Below are positions 1 to 11,354 of a stretch of DNA of 64,000 nt, one piece after another. Position 1 is the stretch's first letter. Each line of letters begins with the position of its first letter. This stretch comes from Paulinella micropora (taxonomy: Eukaryota > Cercozoa > Imbricatea > Euglyphida). The position numbers were made by a program, and so were the translations under genes. Under the pieces are notes generated by a model, which did not search any database, was not told where the DNA came from, and worked only from the letters and a program-made list of their open reading frames with translations. The stretch covers positions 457,062 through 521,061 of the forward strand of contig BJOX01000081.1 in assembly GCA_009731375.1 (NCBI GenBank). Reading direction: 5' to 3'.

Positions 1-173
1 TTATGGAACGAGCCCTGGCCCCGCCTGGTACTAGGGAGCTTTGGTATTGCCTGTATCAGTCCCTTCCGTGCAAACATCACGGCTTAGCTGGGCATCGGGT
101 TAATACTTTACCCACAGACTTCCTTGGTTGACGAAATCAGAAGCTCCTTTTTTCTGACATTAGTCGATATCTC

Positions 174-176
<3 letters not shown>
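1..176 (+). mobile_element. Family A retroelement 3' end (copy A1, cut by window edge)
   Basis: Matches the 3' part of six other copies here (3230, 8645, 10524, 16355, 21424, 33208). It ends GTCGATATCTCATCT and runs into (ATCT)n, as do most copies. No coding function was recognised; it looks like the 3' region of a LINE or a non-autonomous partner of family B. Confidence 0.85.
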
Positions 177-209
<33 letters not shown>

Positions 210-284
210 GTTTATCTACCTATCTACCTACCTACCTACCTATCTATCTATCTATCTATCGATCTATCTATCTATTCGGGGCAG

Positions 285-313
285 CAGTTCGGTGAAGCAA
301 GTGTACTCCACAG
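285..313 (+). CDS. Myosin exon 1 (QFGEASVLH)
   Basis: The sequence reads QFGEASVLH and ends in a split Arg codon (AG, phase 2). It matches the conserved E-x-SVL-x-x-L motif that precedes the first strand of the motor core. The acceptor is ggggCAG and the donor GTATGA. Joined to the exon at 2070 it gives SVLH-RLRSRY, close to the family pattern SVLHNLRxRY. Coding sequence for the N-terminal SH3-like region should lie upstream of the window. Confidence 0.75.
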
Positions 314-350
314 GTATGACTGTCTATCTGTCTGTCTATATCGATATCTA

Positions 351-401
<51 letters not shown>

Positions 402-494
402 TCGGGGCAGCAGTTCAGTGAAGCAAGTACTCCACAGGTTTGTCTGTCTATCTGTCTGTCCTTATCTTTCTATATCTATCTATCTCTATCTATC

Positions 495-545
<51 letters not shown>

Positions 546-621
546 GTTTATCTACCTATCTACCTATCTATCTATCTATCTATCTATCTGTTTATCTACC
601 TACCTATCTACCTATCTATTC

Positions 622-694
<73 letters not shown>

Positions 695-1174
695 CAGTGA
701 AGCCAGTGCACTCCATATGTACCCAACCAAAAAAAAAAAAAAAAAAAAAAAAATCTGGCCACCCAAAGTTTTGCGTAAAAACAACGTATTCTGCAGTGAA
801 AATTCATCTGCCGAAATATGTCCTGGCCGAAATTTTTCACTCATCCTTACGTATATACATGATAAGATAAGATAAGATGAGATAAGATAAGATAAAGATA
901 AGATAAAAATGAGATAAATATGAGATAAGATACAGATAAGATACAGATAAAATTTCAGTCGTCCTTACGTCCGTCTGTCTATCTATCTATCTATATCTTT
1001 CTATCTATATCCATCGACATGTCTATATATTCAACGCAGTTGAATCAAGGCCAGCGTGCTGGTCTATTTGTTCTGTCTGTCTATCTATCTACCTATCTAT
1101 CTACCTATCTACCTATCTATACCTACCTACCTACCAATCTACCAATATACCTACCAATCTACCTACCAATCTAC

Positions 1175-1232
<58 letters not shown>

Positions 1233-1278
1233 GTTCGGGAGAGCAGTTCAGTGAAGCCAGCGGGCTGCACGAGGTATG

Positions 1279-1329
<51 letters not shown>

Positions 1330-1367
1330 CTCAACCTACATACCTGCCTATCTACCTACCTACCTAC

Positions 1368-1435
<68 letters not shown>

Positions 1436-1475
1436 TCGGGAGAGCAGTTCAGTGGAAACAAGTGTGCTGTCCAGT
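314..1475. repeat. (TATC)n array with four degraded copies of exon 1
   Basis: Copies of the exon-1 block occur at 411-437 (2-bp deletion, frame broken), about 692-718, 1244-1273 (a possible alternative, reads [10 protein letters not shown] but ends in phase 0, which does not fit exon 2) and 1445-1475. Between them are (TATC)n with TACC variants, a poly-A run at 730-753, a fragment of a dispersed repeat at 757-850 (shared with 12898-12970 and 31050-31286), and a GATAA-type pentamer tract at 860-950. Confidence 0.8.
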
Positions 1476-1838
1476 TATGTCTGTCCTTCTGTCCTGTCTA
1501 TCCGTCTACCTACCTATCTATCTACCTACCTCTCTATATCCACCTATCTACCTACCGACCTATCTACCAACATAGATTCAGATCTCGATACCAGAACGAT
1601 ACAATCTACCTACCTACCTACCTATCCACCTACCTCTCTATACGTTTAGATCTTGATGCAAGGAACGATCTAATCTACCTACCTACCTACCTACCTATCC
1701 ACCTACCTGTCTATCAACCTAAGTTAAGATCTCGATACAAAAACGATCTTATCTACTTACCTACCTATCCACCTACCTATGTATATGTTAACATCTCGAT
1801 ACAAAAACGATCTTATCTATCTACCCACCTATCCACCT
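1476..1838. repeat. (TACC)n array with four 5' fragments of exon 2
   Basis: Copies of the exon-2 start (AGATCTCGATACAAAAACGA and variants, encoding RSRYKND) lie at about 1576-1608, 1645-1678, 1722-1755 and 1786-1820. All stop before the IGPVLV part and have no donor. The spacing is about 70 bp of TACC/TATC repeat. Confidence 0.85.
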
Positions 1839-2050
1839 CAGAAGCTCCTTGTCCTTAACCACAATGAGCAATGATTTCAAACTCTTCGTTCTCAGCCAGT
1901 TCTGATCTTGAGGGCGTGTGTGTAGTGGCTCGTTTGAAAGCTCTCATCAGGAGCTTTCTAATCAGCCATAACACAGGCTGTAGATGCAAACATTTGACTG
2001 AGATCGAAGCGCTTGAAGTCATTGTTCGTTGTGCTTAAGAAATAGGAACT
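1839..2050. repeat. Foldback MITE, family G (copy G1)
   Basis: About 210 bp with long inverted arms: the left arm GAAGCTCCTTGTCCTTAACC pairs with the right arm AAGAAATAGGAACTTC, and the centre GAAAGCTC...GAGCTTTC forms a hairpin. Related copies are at 12622 and 13312, and one starts at the window end. It carries no protein. Confidence 0.75.
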
Positions 2051-2069
2051 TCTCCCACCTATTTTATAG

Positions 2070-2144
2070 GTTGAGATCTCGATATAAAAACGATCTCATC
2101 TACAGCCAGATCGGTCCCGTCTTGGTTGCCACCAACCCATTACG
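2070..2144 (+). CDS. Myosin exon 2 ([20 protein letters not shown])
   Basis: Encodes the first core strand of the motor: [12 protein letters not shown] then [14 protein letters not shown], the family motif RYxxDxIYTYIGPVLVAVNP. The acceptor is attttatAG. The donor chosen is ACG|GTCTCC because it leaves phase 2, which fits exon 3; a read-through into the following (TATC)n would only add a SIYLS-type repeat. Four truncated copies of its 5' half precede it. Confidence 0.9.
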
Positions 2145-2162
2145 GTCTCCATCTCTATCTTA

Positions 2163-2220
<58 letters not shown>

Positions 2221-2254
2221 CGTATCTACCTACGTATGTACCTACGCATCTACA

Positions 2255-2298
<44 letters not shown>

Positions 2299-2308
2299 TT
2301 ATTCATCC

Positions 2309-2363
<55 letters not shown>

Positions 2364-2364
2364 C

Positions 2365-2413
<49 letters not shown>

Positions 2414-2474
2414 CCTGCCCACCTGCCTTCCTACTTACCTACCTACTAACCTTTTTAGTTACCTTACTACTAAT

Positions 2475-2533
<59 letters not shown>

Positions 2534-2675
2534 CCTACCTTACTACCTACGTATCTACATACGTATCAATCTATCTATCTACATTCCTACCTACATCCCT
2601 ACCTACCTACTTACCTATATACATACCTTACTACCAATCTATATATCTATCTATCTATATATCTATCTATCTATA

Positions 2676-2725
<50 letters not shown>

Positions 2726-2754
2726 CCTGCCCACCTGCATTCCTACCTATCTAC

Positions 2755-2841
<87 letters not shown>

Positions 2842-2878
2842 CCTACCTACCTGCCCACCTGCGTTCCTACATATCTCT

Positions 2879-2954
<76 letters not shown>

Positions 2955-3037
2955 CCTATCTATTTATCTACCTACCTACCTGCCCACCTGCGTTCCTACA
3001 TATCTACCTACCTACCTATAAACGTACCTGACTACCA

Positions 3038-3098
<61 letters not shown>

Positions 3099-3169
3099 CC
3101 TCTCTACTTATCTACCTACCTTCCTACCTACCTATCTACCTACCTACCTATATATGTACCTGATTACCA

Positions 3170-3229
<60 letters not shown>
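2145..3229. repeat. (TATC)n intron with a TGCCCACCTGC minisatellite
   Basis: Almost pure (TATC)n with TACC and TACG variants. A 25-30 bp block, CTGCCCACCTGCNTTCCTAC, recurs at about 2414, 2727, 2850 and 2980. No exon was seen. The long Leu-Ser-Ile-Tyr reading frame here is a translation of the repeat. Confidence 0.9.
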
Positions 3230-3434
3230 CTTATGTGTGCCTAGCTATACGCCTATAAGTCACATGCCAAAATAGCGACGGGAAGCACAATCCTGTTCCC
3301 TCAGGGTGCCCTTTCTCGCTTGTTGAGCCCGGAATAAAACCCACAGTGCTCTGTCGGTTTATACTAGACTGTCGAACAGTCTCGAAACTCCATCTGCTTA
3401 CTGGGTCCTCTGTAATGGAGGTGGGAGCTCGTTC
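3230..3434 (+). mobile_element. Family A retroelement, internal fragment (copy A2)
   Basis: Matches A3 from its CTTATGTGTGCCTAG region to GGGAGCTCGTTC, then stops and abuts a TACC repeat. The usual 3' terminal third is missing, so this copy is deleted at its 3' end. Confidence 0.85.
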
Positions 3435-3502
3435 CTAACTACCTACCTACCTATATACGTTCCTAACTAACAATCTATCTCTATCTCCATCTATCTATCT
3501 AG

Positions 3503-3575
3503 TGACATGGCTTCGCTCTACACAGTGGCGGTTCAGAATCGTTACAAGGATGCGAATAACGTATTAGACTTACAG
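3503..3575 (+). CDS. Myosin exon 3 (DMASLYTVAVQNRYKD)
   Basis: Completes the split Arg codon of exon 2 and reads DMASLYTVAVQNRYKD then ANNVLDLQ. It lies where myosins have the lpiYt-x-e-x-v-x-x-Y stretch between NPyk and lPPH. The acceptor is atctatctAG and the donor CAG|GTATAC. Phase 2 in, phase 0 out. Confidence 0.8.
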
Positions 3576-3726
3576 GTATACATATATATATATATACATA
3601 CATACATACATACATACCATAGGGTTTACCCCCGCACGTGTTCAACATAACATACATACATACATAACATACATACATACATACATACATACATACCCTA
3701 GGGTTTACCCCCGCACGTGTTCCACA

Positions 3727-3757
<31 letters not shown>

Positions 3758-3909
3758 CATACACACATAACATACATACATACATACATACATATATACA
3801 TACACACATAACATACATACATACATACATACATACATACATACATAACATACATACATACATACATACATACATACATTATATATATATATATACCGTA
3901 CACACATAG
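3576..3909. repeat. (ACAT)n array with two 5' fragments of exon 4
   Basis: TACA/ACAT repeats enclose two copies of the exon-4 start, GGGTTTACCCCCGCACGTG, at about 3619-3644 and 3704-3728. Each keeps the acceptor-like ATAG or CTAG and stops after 25-27 bp, with no donor. Confidence 0.85.
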
Positions 3910-4023
3910 GGTTTACCCCCGCACGTGTTCCACACCTCGTCCATTGTGTACCACATGGCCGCCAGTCAGGAGGCGCGCGACCATGCGCTGATCATTTCCG
4001 GACCGGCCGGGTCCGGGAAAACG
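3910..4023 (+). CDS. Myosin exon 4: P-loop (GPAGSGKT)
   Basis: 38 codons, phase 0 to 0. It begins [20 protein letters not shown], the family lPPHiyaiAxxAYxxM motif, and continues [17 protein letters not shown]. The P-loop keeps G-x4-GKT but replaces the usual ESGA by PAGS. It binds the ATP phosphates in the motor head. The acceptor is cacatAG and the donor ACG|GTGAGT. It is the only intact copy among two upstream and five downstream fragments. Confidence 0.95.
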
Positions 4024-4089
4024 GTGAGTAGCGGATGTAACGGTTGGATGGATGGATGGATGGTAGGTAGGAGTAGGTAGGTAGGTAGG

Positions 4090-4138
<49 letters not shown>

Positions 4139-4139
4139 G

Positions 4140-4196
<57 letters not shown>

Positions 4197-4217
4197 GTAG
4201 GTAGGTAGGTAGGTAGG

Positions 4218-4299
<82 letters not shown>

Positions 4300-4341
4300 G
4301 TTGTGCGACCAGGCGCTGATCATCTCCGGACCGGCCGTAGA

Positions 4342-4403
<62 letters not shown>

Positions 4404-4471
4404 TGATTGATAGATAGATAGATAGATAGATATATAGATAGGTAGATAGGTATGTAGGTAGGAAGAAAGGG

Positions 4472-4527
<56 letters not shown>

Positions 4528-4554
4528 CAGCGCCTGGTCGGAAAACGGTAAATG

Positions 4555-4641
<87 letters not shown>

Positions 4642-4703
4642 GTAGTTAGGTAGGTAGGTAGAAAGGGAGATAGATAGATAGATAGATAGAGAGAGATAGA
4701 TAA

Positions 4704-4741
<38 letters not shown>

Positions 4742-4812
4742 CGACAGATAGATAGATAGATATATAGATAGATAGGTAGGTAGGTAGGTAGATAGGTAGG
4801 TAGGTAGGTAGG

Positions 4813-4867
<55 letters not shown>

Positions 4868-4969
4868 GTAGGTAGCTAGTCAGGAGTCTCGCGATCAGGC
4901 GCTGATCATGTTCGGACCGGGAAAACGGTAAATGTAGGTAGGTAGGTAGATAGATAGATAGATAGATAT

Positions 4970-5063
<94 letters not shown>

Positions 5064-5226
5064 GTCCGGACCGGCCGGGTCCGGGAAAACGGTAAATGTA
5101 GATAGATAGATAGATAAATAGATAGATAGATCGATAGATAGATAGATAGATAGATAGAGAGATAGATAGATAGGTAGGTAGATAGATAGATAGATAGATA
5201 CATAGATAGATAGATAGATAGATAGG

Positions 5227-5279
<53 letters not shown>

Positions 5280-5561
5280 GGATGATCATGTCCGGACCGG
5301 CCGGGTACGGGAAAATGGTATATAGGATATAGGATAGGATAGGATAGGATAGGTATGTAACGGATAGGATAGAATAGGATATAGGATAGGATAGGTATGT
5401 AACGGAAGGATGGATGAAGGGATGGATGGATGAATGGATAGGTAGGTAGTTAGGTAGGTAGATAGATAGATAGTAGCTGACGGCATAGACATATATACAT
5501 ATATACATACCTACATACATACATACATACATACATACATACATACATACATAATATATAG
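4024..5561. repeat. (GATA)n array with five 3' fragments of the P-loop exon
   Basis: GATA/GGTA repeats enclose pieces of the end of exon 4 at about 4301-4334, 4527-4548, 4880-4928, 5064-5092 and 5285-5316. Most end GGGAAAACG|GTAAAT, so they keep a donor but no acceptor. Pentamer (GGATA)n occupies 5322-5400; (TACA)n lies at 5496-5551. Confidence 0.88.
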
Positions 5562-5598
5562 GAAACGGCCAAACTCTGTCTGCAGTTTCTCATGGGAA
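5562..5598 (+). pseudogene. Truncated copy of exon 5
   Basis: Reads [12 protein letters not shown] after a good acceptor (aatatatAG) but passes straight into (GATA)n with no GT donor at the matching place. It is a 5' fragment upstream of the intact exon at 5882. Confidence 0.75.
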
Positions 5599-5603
5599 GA
5601 TAG

Positions 5604-5634
<31 letters not shown>

Positions 5635-5668
5635 GATAGATAGACAGATAGGTAGGTAGGTAGGTAGG

Positions 5669-5709
<41 letters not shown>

Positions 5710-5743
5710 GGTTAGATAGATAGATAGGTAGGTAGGTAGATAA

Positions 5744-5795
<52 letters not shown>

Positions 5796-5881
5796 GTAGG
5801 TAGATAGATAGATAGATAGTAGTTTGCGACCTAGACATACATACATACGTACATACATACATACACATACATAACATACAG
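5599..5881. repeat. (GATA)n/(TACA)n intron
   Basis: GATA with GGTA blocks, then TACA repeats that form the acceptor of exon 5. No other feature was seen. Confidence 0.85.
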
Positions 5882-5930
5882 GAAACGGCCAAGCTCTGTC
5901 TGCAGTTTCTGATGGGGAAATGTGCTGCGG
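5882..5930 (+). CDS. Myosin exon 5 ([16 protein letters not shown])
   Basis: Directly follows GSGKT in the protein, matching the family helix GKTExtKxxxxYL. The acceptor is ataacatacAG. The donor used is GCGG|GTTGTT, weak but the only one giving phase 1, as exon 6 requires. A truncated copy lies at 5562. Confidence 0.82.
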
Positions 5931-5934
5931 GTTG

Positions 5935-5972
<38 letters not shown>

Positions 5973-6296
5973 ATCCATCTATCCTTCTATCCATCTATCC
6001 TTCTTTCCATCTATCCTTCTTTCTTTCTCTCTTTCTTTTTCTTTTCTTTTCTCTCTTTTTTTTTTTTAAATGGATCTATATACCTACCTACTTTCAACAG
6101 ATAGCCATAGGCCATACATACATACATACATACATACAGGCATATATTCATACATGCATGCATAGGTCGCGAAGTGGAAGAGAGACATACATACATACTG
6201 ATGCAAGCTAAGCTACTGCTAGAGGCTTGCATACATAACATACATAACATACATACATACATACATACATACATACATACATACATACATACATAG
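5931..6296. repeat. Mixed repeats with a split copy of exon 6
   Basis: (TATC)n, a pyrimidine TTTC tract (5980-6068) and (TACA)n. Pieces of exon 6 occur at 6166-6187 (GTCGCGAAGTGGAAGAGAGA) and 6200-6229, separated by TACA repeat, as if the exon copy had been opened by the repeat. Confidence 0.75.
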
Positions 6297-6368
6297 GTCG
6301 AGAAGTAGAGGAGAGATTGATGCAAGCTAACACACTGCTAGAGGCCTTTGGGAACGCGCAAATGAAAG
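6297..6368 (+). CDS. Myosin exon 6 (MQANTLLEAFGNAQMK)
   Basis: Reads REVEERLMQANTLLEAFGNA then QMK, the myosin signature iLqaNPiLEAFGNAkT just before switch I. The acceptor is tacatAG and the donor AAAG|GTATTA; phase 1 to 1. Among nine related copies this is the one with both an acceptor and the full 72 bp. Confidence 0.93.
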
Positions 6369-6404
6369 GTATTAGATAGATAGACCGGATAGATAGGTAG
6401 GTAG

Positions 6405-6440
<36 letters not shown>

Positions 6441-6523
6441 GTTAACATACTGCTAGAGGCCTTTGGGAGCGCGCAAATGCAAGGTATTAGATAGATAGAC
6501 GGATAGATAGGTAGGTAGAGAGG

Positions 6524-6561
<38 letters not shown>

Positions 6562-6644
6562 TAGATTGACGTAAGTTAACATACTGCTAGAGGCCTTTGG
6601 GAACGCACAAATGCAAGGTTTTAGATAGATAGACGGATAGATAG

Positions 6645-6686
<42 letters not shown>

Positions 6687-7016
6687 ATGCAAGTTAACAT
6701 ACTGCTAGACGCCTTTGGGAACGCGCAAATGAAAGGTATTAGATAGATAGACGGATAGATAGGTAGGTAGGTAGGTAGAGAGAGAGAGAGAGAGAGAGAG
6801 ATGGATGTAAGCTGACACACTGCTAGAGGCCTTTGGGAACGCGCACATGAAAGGTATTAGATAGATAGACCGGGTAGATAGGTAGGTAGGTAGAGAGAGA
6901 GAGAGGGAGAGGGAGAGAGAGAGATTGATGCAAGCTAACATACTGCTAGAGGCCTTTGCGAACGCGCAAATGAAAGGTATTAGATAGATAGACCGGATAG
7001 ATAGGTAGGTGGGTAG

Positions 7017-7062
<46 letters not shown>

Positions 7063-7156
7063 ATGTAAGTCAACACACTGCTAGAGGCCGTTGGGAACGC
7101 GCAAATGCAAGGTATTAGATAGATAGACGGATAGATAGGTAGGTAGGTAGGTAGGT

Positions 7157-7197
<41 letters not shown>

Positions 7198-7320
7198 TTG
7201 ATGTCAGTTAACACACTGCTAGAGGCCTTTGGGAACGCGCACATGAAAGGTATTAGATAGATAGACAGGATAGATAGGTAGATAGGCAGGTAGAGAGAGA
7301 GAGAGAGAGAGAGATAGATA
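6369..7320. repeat. (AG)n array with seven 3' copies of exon 6
   Basis: Units of about 120 bp contain (AG)n, a GATGCAAG...CTGCTAGAGGCC block and a GTATTAGATAGATAGAC donor tail. Copies begin near 6434, 6564, 6682, 6801, 6923, 7057 and 7196. Three have a TAA at the Gln codon (ATGTAA or ACGTAA). All keep the donor and lack the acceptor with the first 27 bp. Confidence 0.92.
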
Positions 7321-7369
7321 GATATCTATCTATCTATCTAACTATCTATCTATCTATCTATCTATCTAA

Positions 7370-7429
<60 letters not shown>

Positions 7430-7463
7430 ATTCATCCATCCATCCATCCATCCATCCATATAT

Positions 7464-7520
<57 letters not shown>

Positions 7521-7585
7521 CATCCATCCATCTATCTACACATCTATTCTATCTATCTTCGCCACAGGCAATCCGATATCTATCC

Positions 7586-7636
<51 letters not shown>

Positions 7637-7663
7637 CATCCATCCATCTATATATTCATCCAT

Positions 7664-7737
<74 letters not shown>

Positions 7738-7792
7738 AATCTATCAATCGATCTATCTATCTATCTATCTATCTACCTACCTACCTACCTAC

Positions 7793-7831
<39 letters not shown>

Positions 7832-7855
7832 CATATCTCTCTATCTCTCTATCTC

Positions 7856-7905
<50 letters not shown>

Positions 7906-7966
7906 CATCCATCCATCCGTCCATCTATATATCTATCTATACATCTATTCTATCTATTTATATACA

Positions 7967-8017
<51 letters not shown>

Positions 8018-8142
8018 TTATCTATCTACCCATCCATCTATCCATCTATCTATCTATCTATCTATCTATCCATCTATCCATCCATCCATCCATCTATCTA
8101 TCTATACATCTATTCTATCTATCTTCCCCGCAGGCAATCCGA

Positions 8143-8186
<44 letters not shown>

Positions 8187-8266
8187 CATCCATCCATCCA
8201 TCCATCTATCCATCCATCCATTCATTCATCCATCCATCTATACATCTCTATGAATCTTTCCCATAG
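7321..8266. repeat. (TATC)n/(CATC)n intron with two 5' fragments of exon 7
   Basis: TATC and CATC repeats. CACAG|GCAATCCGATATC near 7563-7580 and CGCAG|GCAATCCGATATC near 8128-8144 are acceptors followed by the first 8-13 bp of a diverged exon 7 (GTAATCC), then repeat. Confidence 0.8.
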
Positions 8267-8338
8267 GTAATCCCAATTCGTCTCGTTTTGGCAAGTACGT
8301 CCGAATGCGTTTATCAGCAGATACCAAAGTGCTAGATG
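8267..8338 (+). CDS. Myosin exon 7: switch I ([13 protein letters not shown])
   Basis: Reads [20 protein letters not shown] then VLDG. NxNSSRFGK is switch I, which contacts the gamma-phosphate and Mg; the Asn, both Ser and Arg are kept. The acceptor is tttcccatAG and the donor GATG|GTCTAT; phase 1 to 1, 72 bp. Confidence 0.95.
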
Positions 8339-8339
8339 G

Positions 8340-8381
<42 letters not shown>

Positions 8382-8382
8382 C

Positions 8383-8415
<33 letters not shown>

Positions 8416-8452
8416 ATTCATCCTATTTTGACAAGTACCTACCTACCTCATA

Positions 8453-8501
<49 letters not shown>

Positions 8502-8644
8502 CCTATCTACCTACCTACCTATCTATCTATCTATCTATCTATCTTATTCACTCTATTTCGACAAGTACGTACGATTGCGTTTGTCAACAGAAACCAAATT
8601 GCAAGATAGTTTATCTATCTATCCATCTATCTATCTATCTATCT
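8339..8644. repeat. (TATC)n with two 3' fragments of exon 7
   Basis: Copies at 8415-8437 (short) and 8546-8610 (reads [17 protein letters not shown] then GTTTAT donor). Both lack the NPNSSR part. Confidence 0.85.
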
Positions 8645-9087
8645 CGTGGTGGGTTAGGGGATGGTGTGGGTGTGCTGGGCCCGTGGTGGGGTGCCTTATG
8701 TGTGCCTAGCCATACGCCTATAAGTCACATGCCGAAATAGCGACGGGAAGCACAATCCTGTTCCCTCAGGGTGCCCTTTCTCGCTTGTTGAGCCCGGAAT
8801 AAAACCCACAGTGCTCTGTCGGTTTATACTAGACTGTCGAACAGTCTCGAAACTCCATCTGCTTACTGGGCCCTCTGTAATGGAGGTGGGAGCTCGTTCT
8901 GCAAGGGGCGCTTTATGGAACGAGCCCTGGCCCCGCCTGGTACTAGGGAGCTTTGGTATTGCCTGTATCAGTCCCTTCCGTGCAAACATCACGGCTTAGC
9001 TGGGCATCGGGTTAATACTTTACCCACAGACTTCCTGGTTGACGAAATCAGAAGCTCCTTTTTTCTGACATTAGTCGATATTTCATC
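8645..9087 (+). mobile_element. Family A retroelement (copy A3, longest)
   Basis: About 440 bp, from GTGGTGGGTTAGGGG to CGATATTTCATCT, flanked on both sides by (TATC)n. It contains frames of 62-98 codons on both strands that are conserved only because the DNA is; no domain was recognised. Confidence 0.88.
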
Positions 9088-9104
9088 TATCTATTCATCT
9101 ATCC

Positions 9105-9160
<56 letters not shown>

Positions 9161-9179
9161 CATTCTATGCGGTTTATTC

Positions 9180-9272
<93 letters not shown>

Positions 9273-9293
9273 TTGTTATTATTATTATTATTG
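9088..9293. repeat. (TATC)n then (ATT)n
   Basis: Simple repeat only: TATC to about 9155, then (ATT)n from 9187 to 9292, which receives the SINE that follows. Confidence 0.9.
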
Positions 9294-9524
9294 TGGCACC
9301 GCGATAGCCCAGTGGTTAAGGTCTACCATCTGGGCCCTGTCGCCAGTTCGATTCCCGTCGGTGCCACCAGTATTTTCATTGAACATACCGGTCCGTCTGG
9401 AAGTGTTGGAACTGCCCTTGCGGGGGTGTCATTAGAGCTTATCGTCAATTCTTCGTACTCCCCTCACGGGTGAGACGATGGAGGCGCATGTGCAGAAATG
9501 CATCAGCCATTGACAGAGAAGCAC
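9294..9524 (+). mobile_element. tRNA-derived SINE, family C (copy C1)
   Basis: Starts TGGCACCGCGATAGCCCAGT, with a tRNA-like head followed by a 150-bp body ending GAGAAGCAC and an (ATT)n tail. It is flanked by (ATT)n on both sides, like all six copies. SINEs of this type depend on a partner LINE for reverse transcription. Confidence 0.92.
9305..9356 (+). promoter_or_regulatory. Pol III internal promoter of SINE C1 (A and B boxes)
   Basis: The A box TAGCCCAGTGG is at 9305-9315 and the B box GTTCGATTCCC at 9346-9356, with a 30-bp gap as in tRNA genes. The same boxes in C2 are at 42058-42068 and 42099-42109. Confidence 0.85.
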
Positions 9525-9584
<60 letters not shown>

Positions 9585-9672
9585 GATTATTATTATGTTT
9601 TTTTGTCCGTTCATTTATCCTTTCATTCATTCATTTATTCATTCATGCATACCAGGCCGGCCTGTTTGCTTG

Positions 9673-9704
<32 letters not shown>

Positions 9705-9737
9705 CCTATCTATCCGTCTATCTGTCTATCTATCTAC

Positions 9738-9795
<58 letters not shown>

Positions 9796-9882
9796 ATCTA
9801 TCTATCTATCTATCTATCTATATCCGTCCATCCATCATTTCTATCTATCTATATCCGTCCATCCATCATGTCATCTACATAC

Positions 9883-9929
<47 letters not shown>

Positions 9930-9965
9930 GACGTAAAGTCGGAGTACTTCCAGGTGGAACGTCTA

Positions 9966-10045
<80 letters not shown>

Positions 10046-10172
10046 TTTAGGGAGTACATTGGCCATTGGTCCTTTTCAATATGCTGATTGGTATAAAGCT
10101 CTTAGAGTAATGTTATATGCCGTCACTTCCTTTATTCCACCGATTGGTGTGGAGACTTTCCTTATGGAATGG

Positions 10173-10214
<42 letters not shown>

Positions 10215-10238
10215 TTAATAACAATAATAGTAGTAATA

Positions 10239-10314
<76 letters not shown>

Positions 10315-10379
10315 TATCTCCTGCCTATTGCTGAGCCAAAAGGCCATAATTATCACTATTATTACTACTATTACTATTA

Positions 10380-10427
<48 letters not shown>

Positions 10428-10473
10428 CATTCAGGCGTAGAGTTGGAGTTTTTCCATGTGGAATGTTTATCTA

Positions 10474-10523
<50 letters not shown>
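9525..10523. repeat. (ATT)n, (TATC)n, (TA)n and (AAT)n with 5' fragments of exon 8
   Basis: Exon-8-like starts occur at about 9929-9963 ([11 protein letters not shown]), 10153-10172 (GVETFLME) and 10435-10467 (GVELEFFHVE). Each joins a different repeat. Unique sequence at 10048-10172 was not otherwise identified. Confidence 0.75.
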
Positions 10524-10870
10524 ATAGCGACGGGAAGCACAATCCTGTTCCCTCAGGGTGCCCTTTCTCGCTTGTTGAGCCCGGAATAAAACCCACAGTG
10601 CTCTGTCGGTTTATACTAGACTGTCGAACAGTCTCGAAACTCCATCTGCTTACTGGGCCCTCTGTAATGGAGGTGGGAGCTCGTTCTGCAAGGGGCGCTT
10701 ATGGAACGAGCCCTGGCCCCGCCTGGTACTAGGGAGCTTTGGTATCGCCTGTATCAGTCCCTTCCGTGCAAACATCACGGCTTAGCTGGGCATCGGGTCA
10801 ATACTTTACAGACTTCCTTGGTTGACGAAATCAGAAGCTCCTTTTTTCTGACATAAGTCGATATCTCATC
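10524..10870 (+). mobile_element. Family A retroelement (copy A4)
   Basis: Full 3' part from ATAGCGACGGGAAGC to CGATATCTCATCT. It is followed after one ATCT unit by LINE copy B1, so the two are nested in the same microsatellite. Confidence 0.88.
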
Positions 10871-10875
10871 TATCT

Positions 10876-11086
10876 CTTGGACTAACGGCTTCCTTTTCTT
10901 TCTCTTCTTATCCTTCCCACTCTCCATTCCTAGATTGCCTTTTTCTTCAACATCCAACCTCCTCTTCTTTTTTACAGAACACAGTCTACCCGTGACTCCC
11001 ATCCCGGACACATGCACAGTACACAAATTACTGTTTGATGTGAAACTGCGTTCCTTTGCAAGGACTACATTCCTTTGCGACATCTC

Positions 11087-11088
<2 letters not shown>
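10876..11088 (+). mobile_element. RLE-type LINE, 3' UTR only (copy B1)
   Basis: Matches the 3' UTR of the copies at 48039 and 57548 from CTTGGACTAACGGC to GCGACATCTCATCT, followed by (ATCT)n. It is heavily 5' truncated. Confidence 0.88.
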
Positions 11089-11120
<32 letters not shown>

Positions 11121-11276
11121 ATGTCTATATATCTATCTATCTATCTATCCATCCATCTATCCATTCGTCTATTTTTTATTATCAGTAATAGTATTAGTAT
11201 TGGTATTAGTATTAGTATTAGTTTTAGTATTAGTATTAGTATATATAAGTATTAGTACCATTATTATCATTATCAC

Positions 11277-11353
<77 letters not shown>

Positions 11354-11354
11354 G
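11089..11354. repeat. (ATCT)n, (TTAGTA)n-type and (ATT)n
   Basis: TATC repeat, a GTATTAGTATTAG tract (11186-11262), then (ATT)n into which element D1 is inserted. Confidence 0.88.

Noticed and set aside
124-870. Long open frames of Leu-Ser-Ile-Tyr, Tyr-Met-Cys-Val, Ile, Asn or Ser runs (also 2029-3021, 33434-34351, 34986-35900, 37857-38357 and many others)
   Set aside because: They are translations of (TATC)n, (TATG)n, (ATT)n or (TCR)n, which lack stops in some frames. Only the short non-repeat pieces inside them match myosin.
8811-8999. A 62-codon frame repeated in family A copies (also 21509-21697 on the minus strand)
   Set aside because: Frames are open on both strands over the same DNA and show no motif; other copies break them. 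Likely non-coding 3' sequence.
9294-9370. A tRNA gene suggested by A and B boxes
   Set aside because: Six copies share the same 150-bp non-tRNA body and (ATT)n tail, so this is a SINE head; cloverleaf pairing was not evident.
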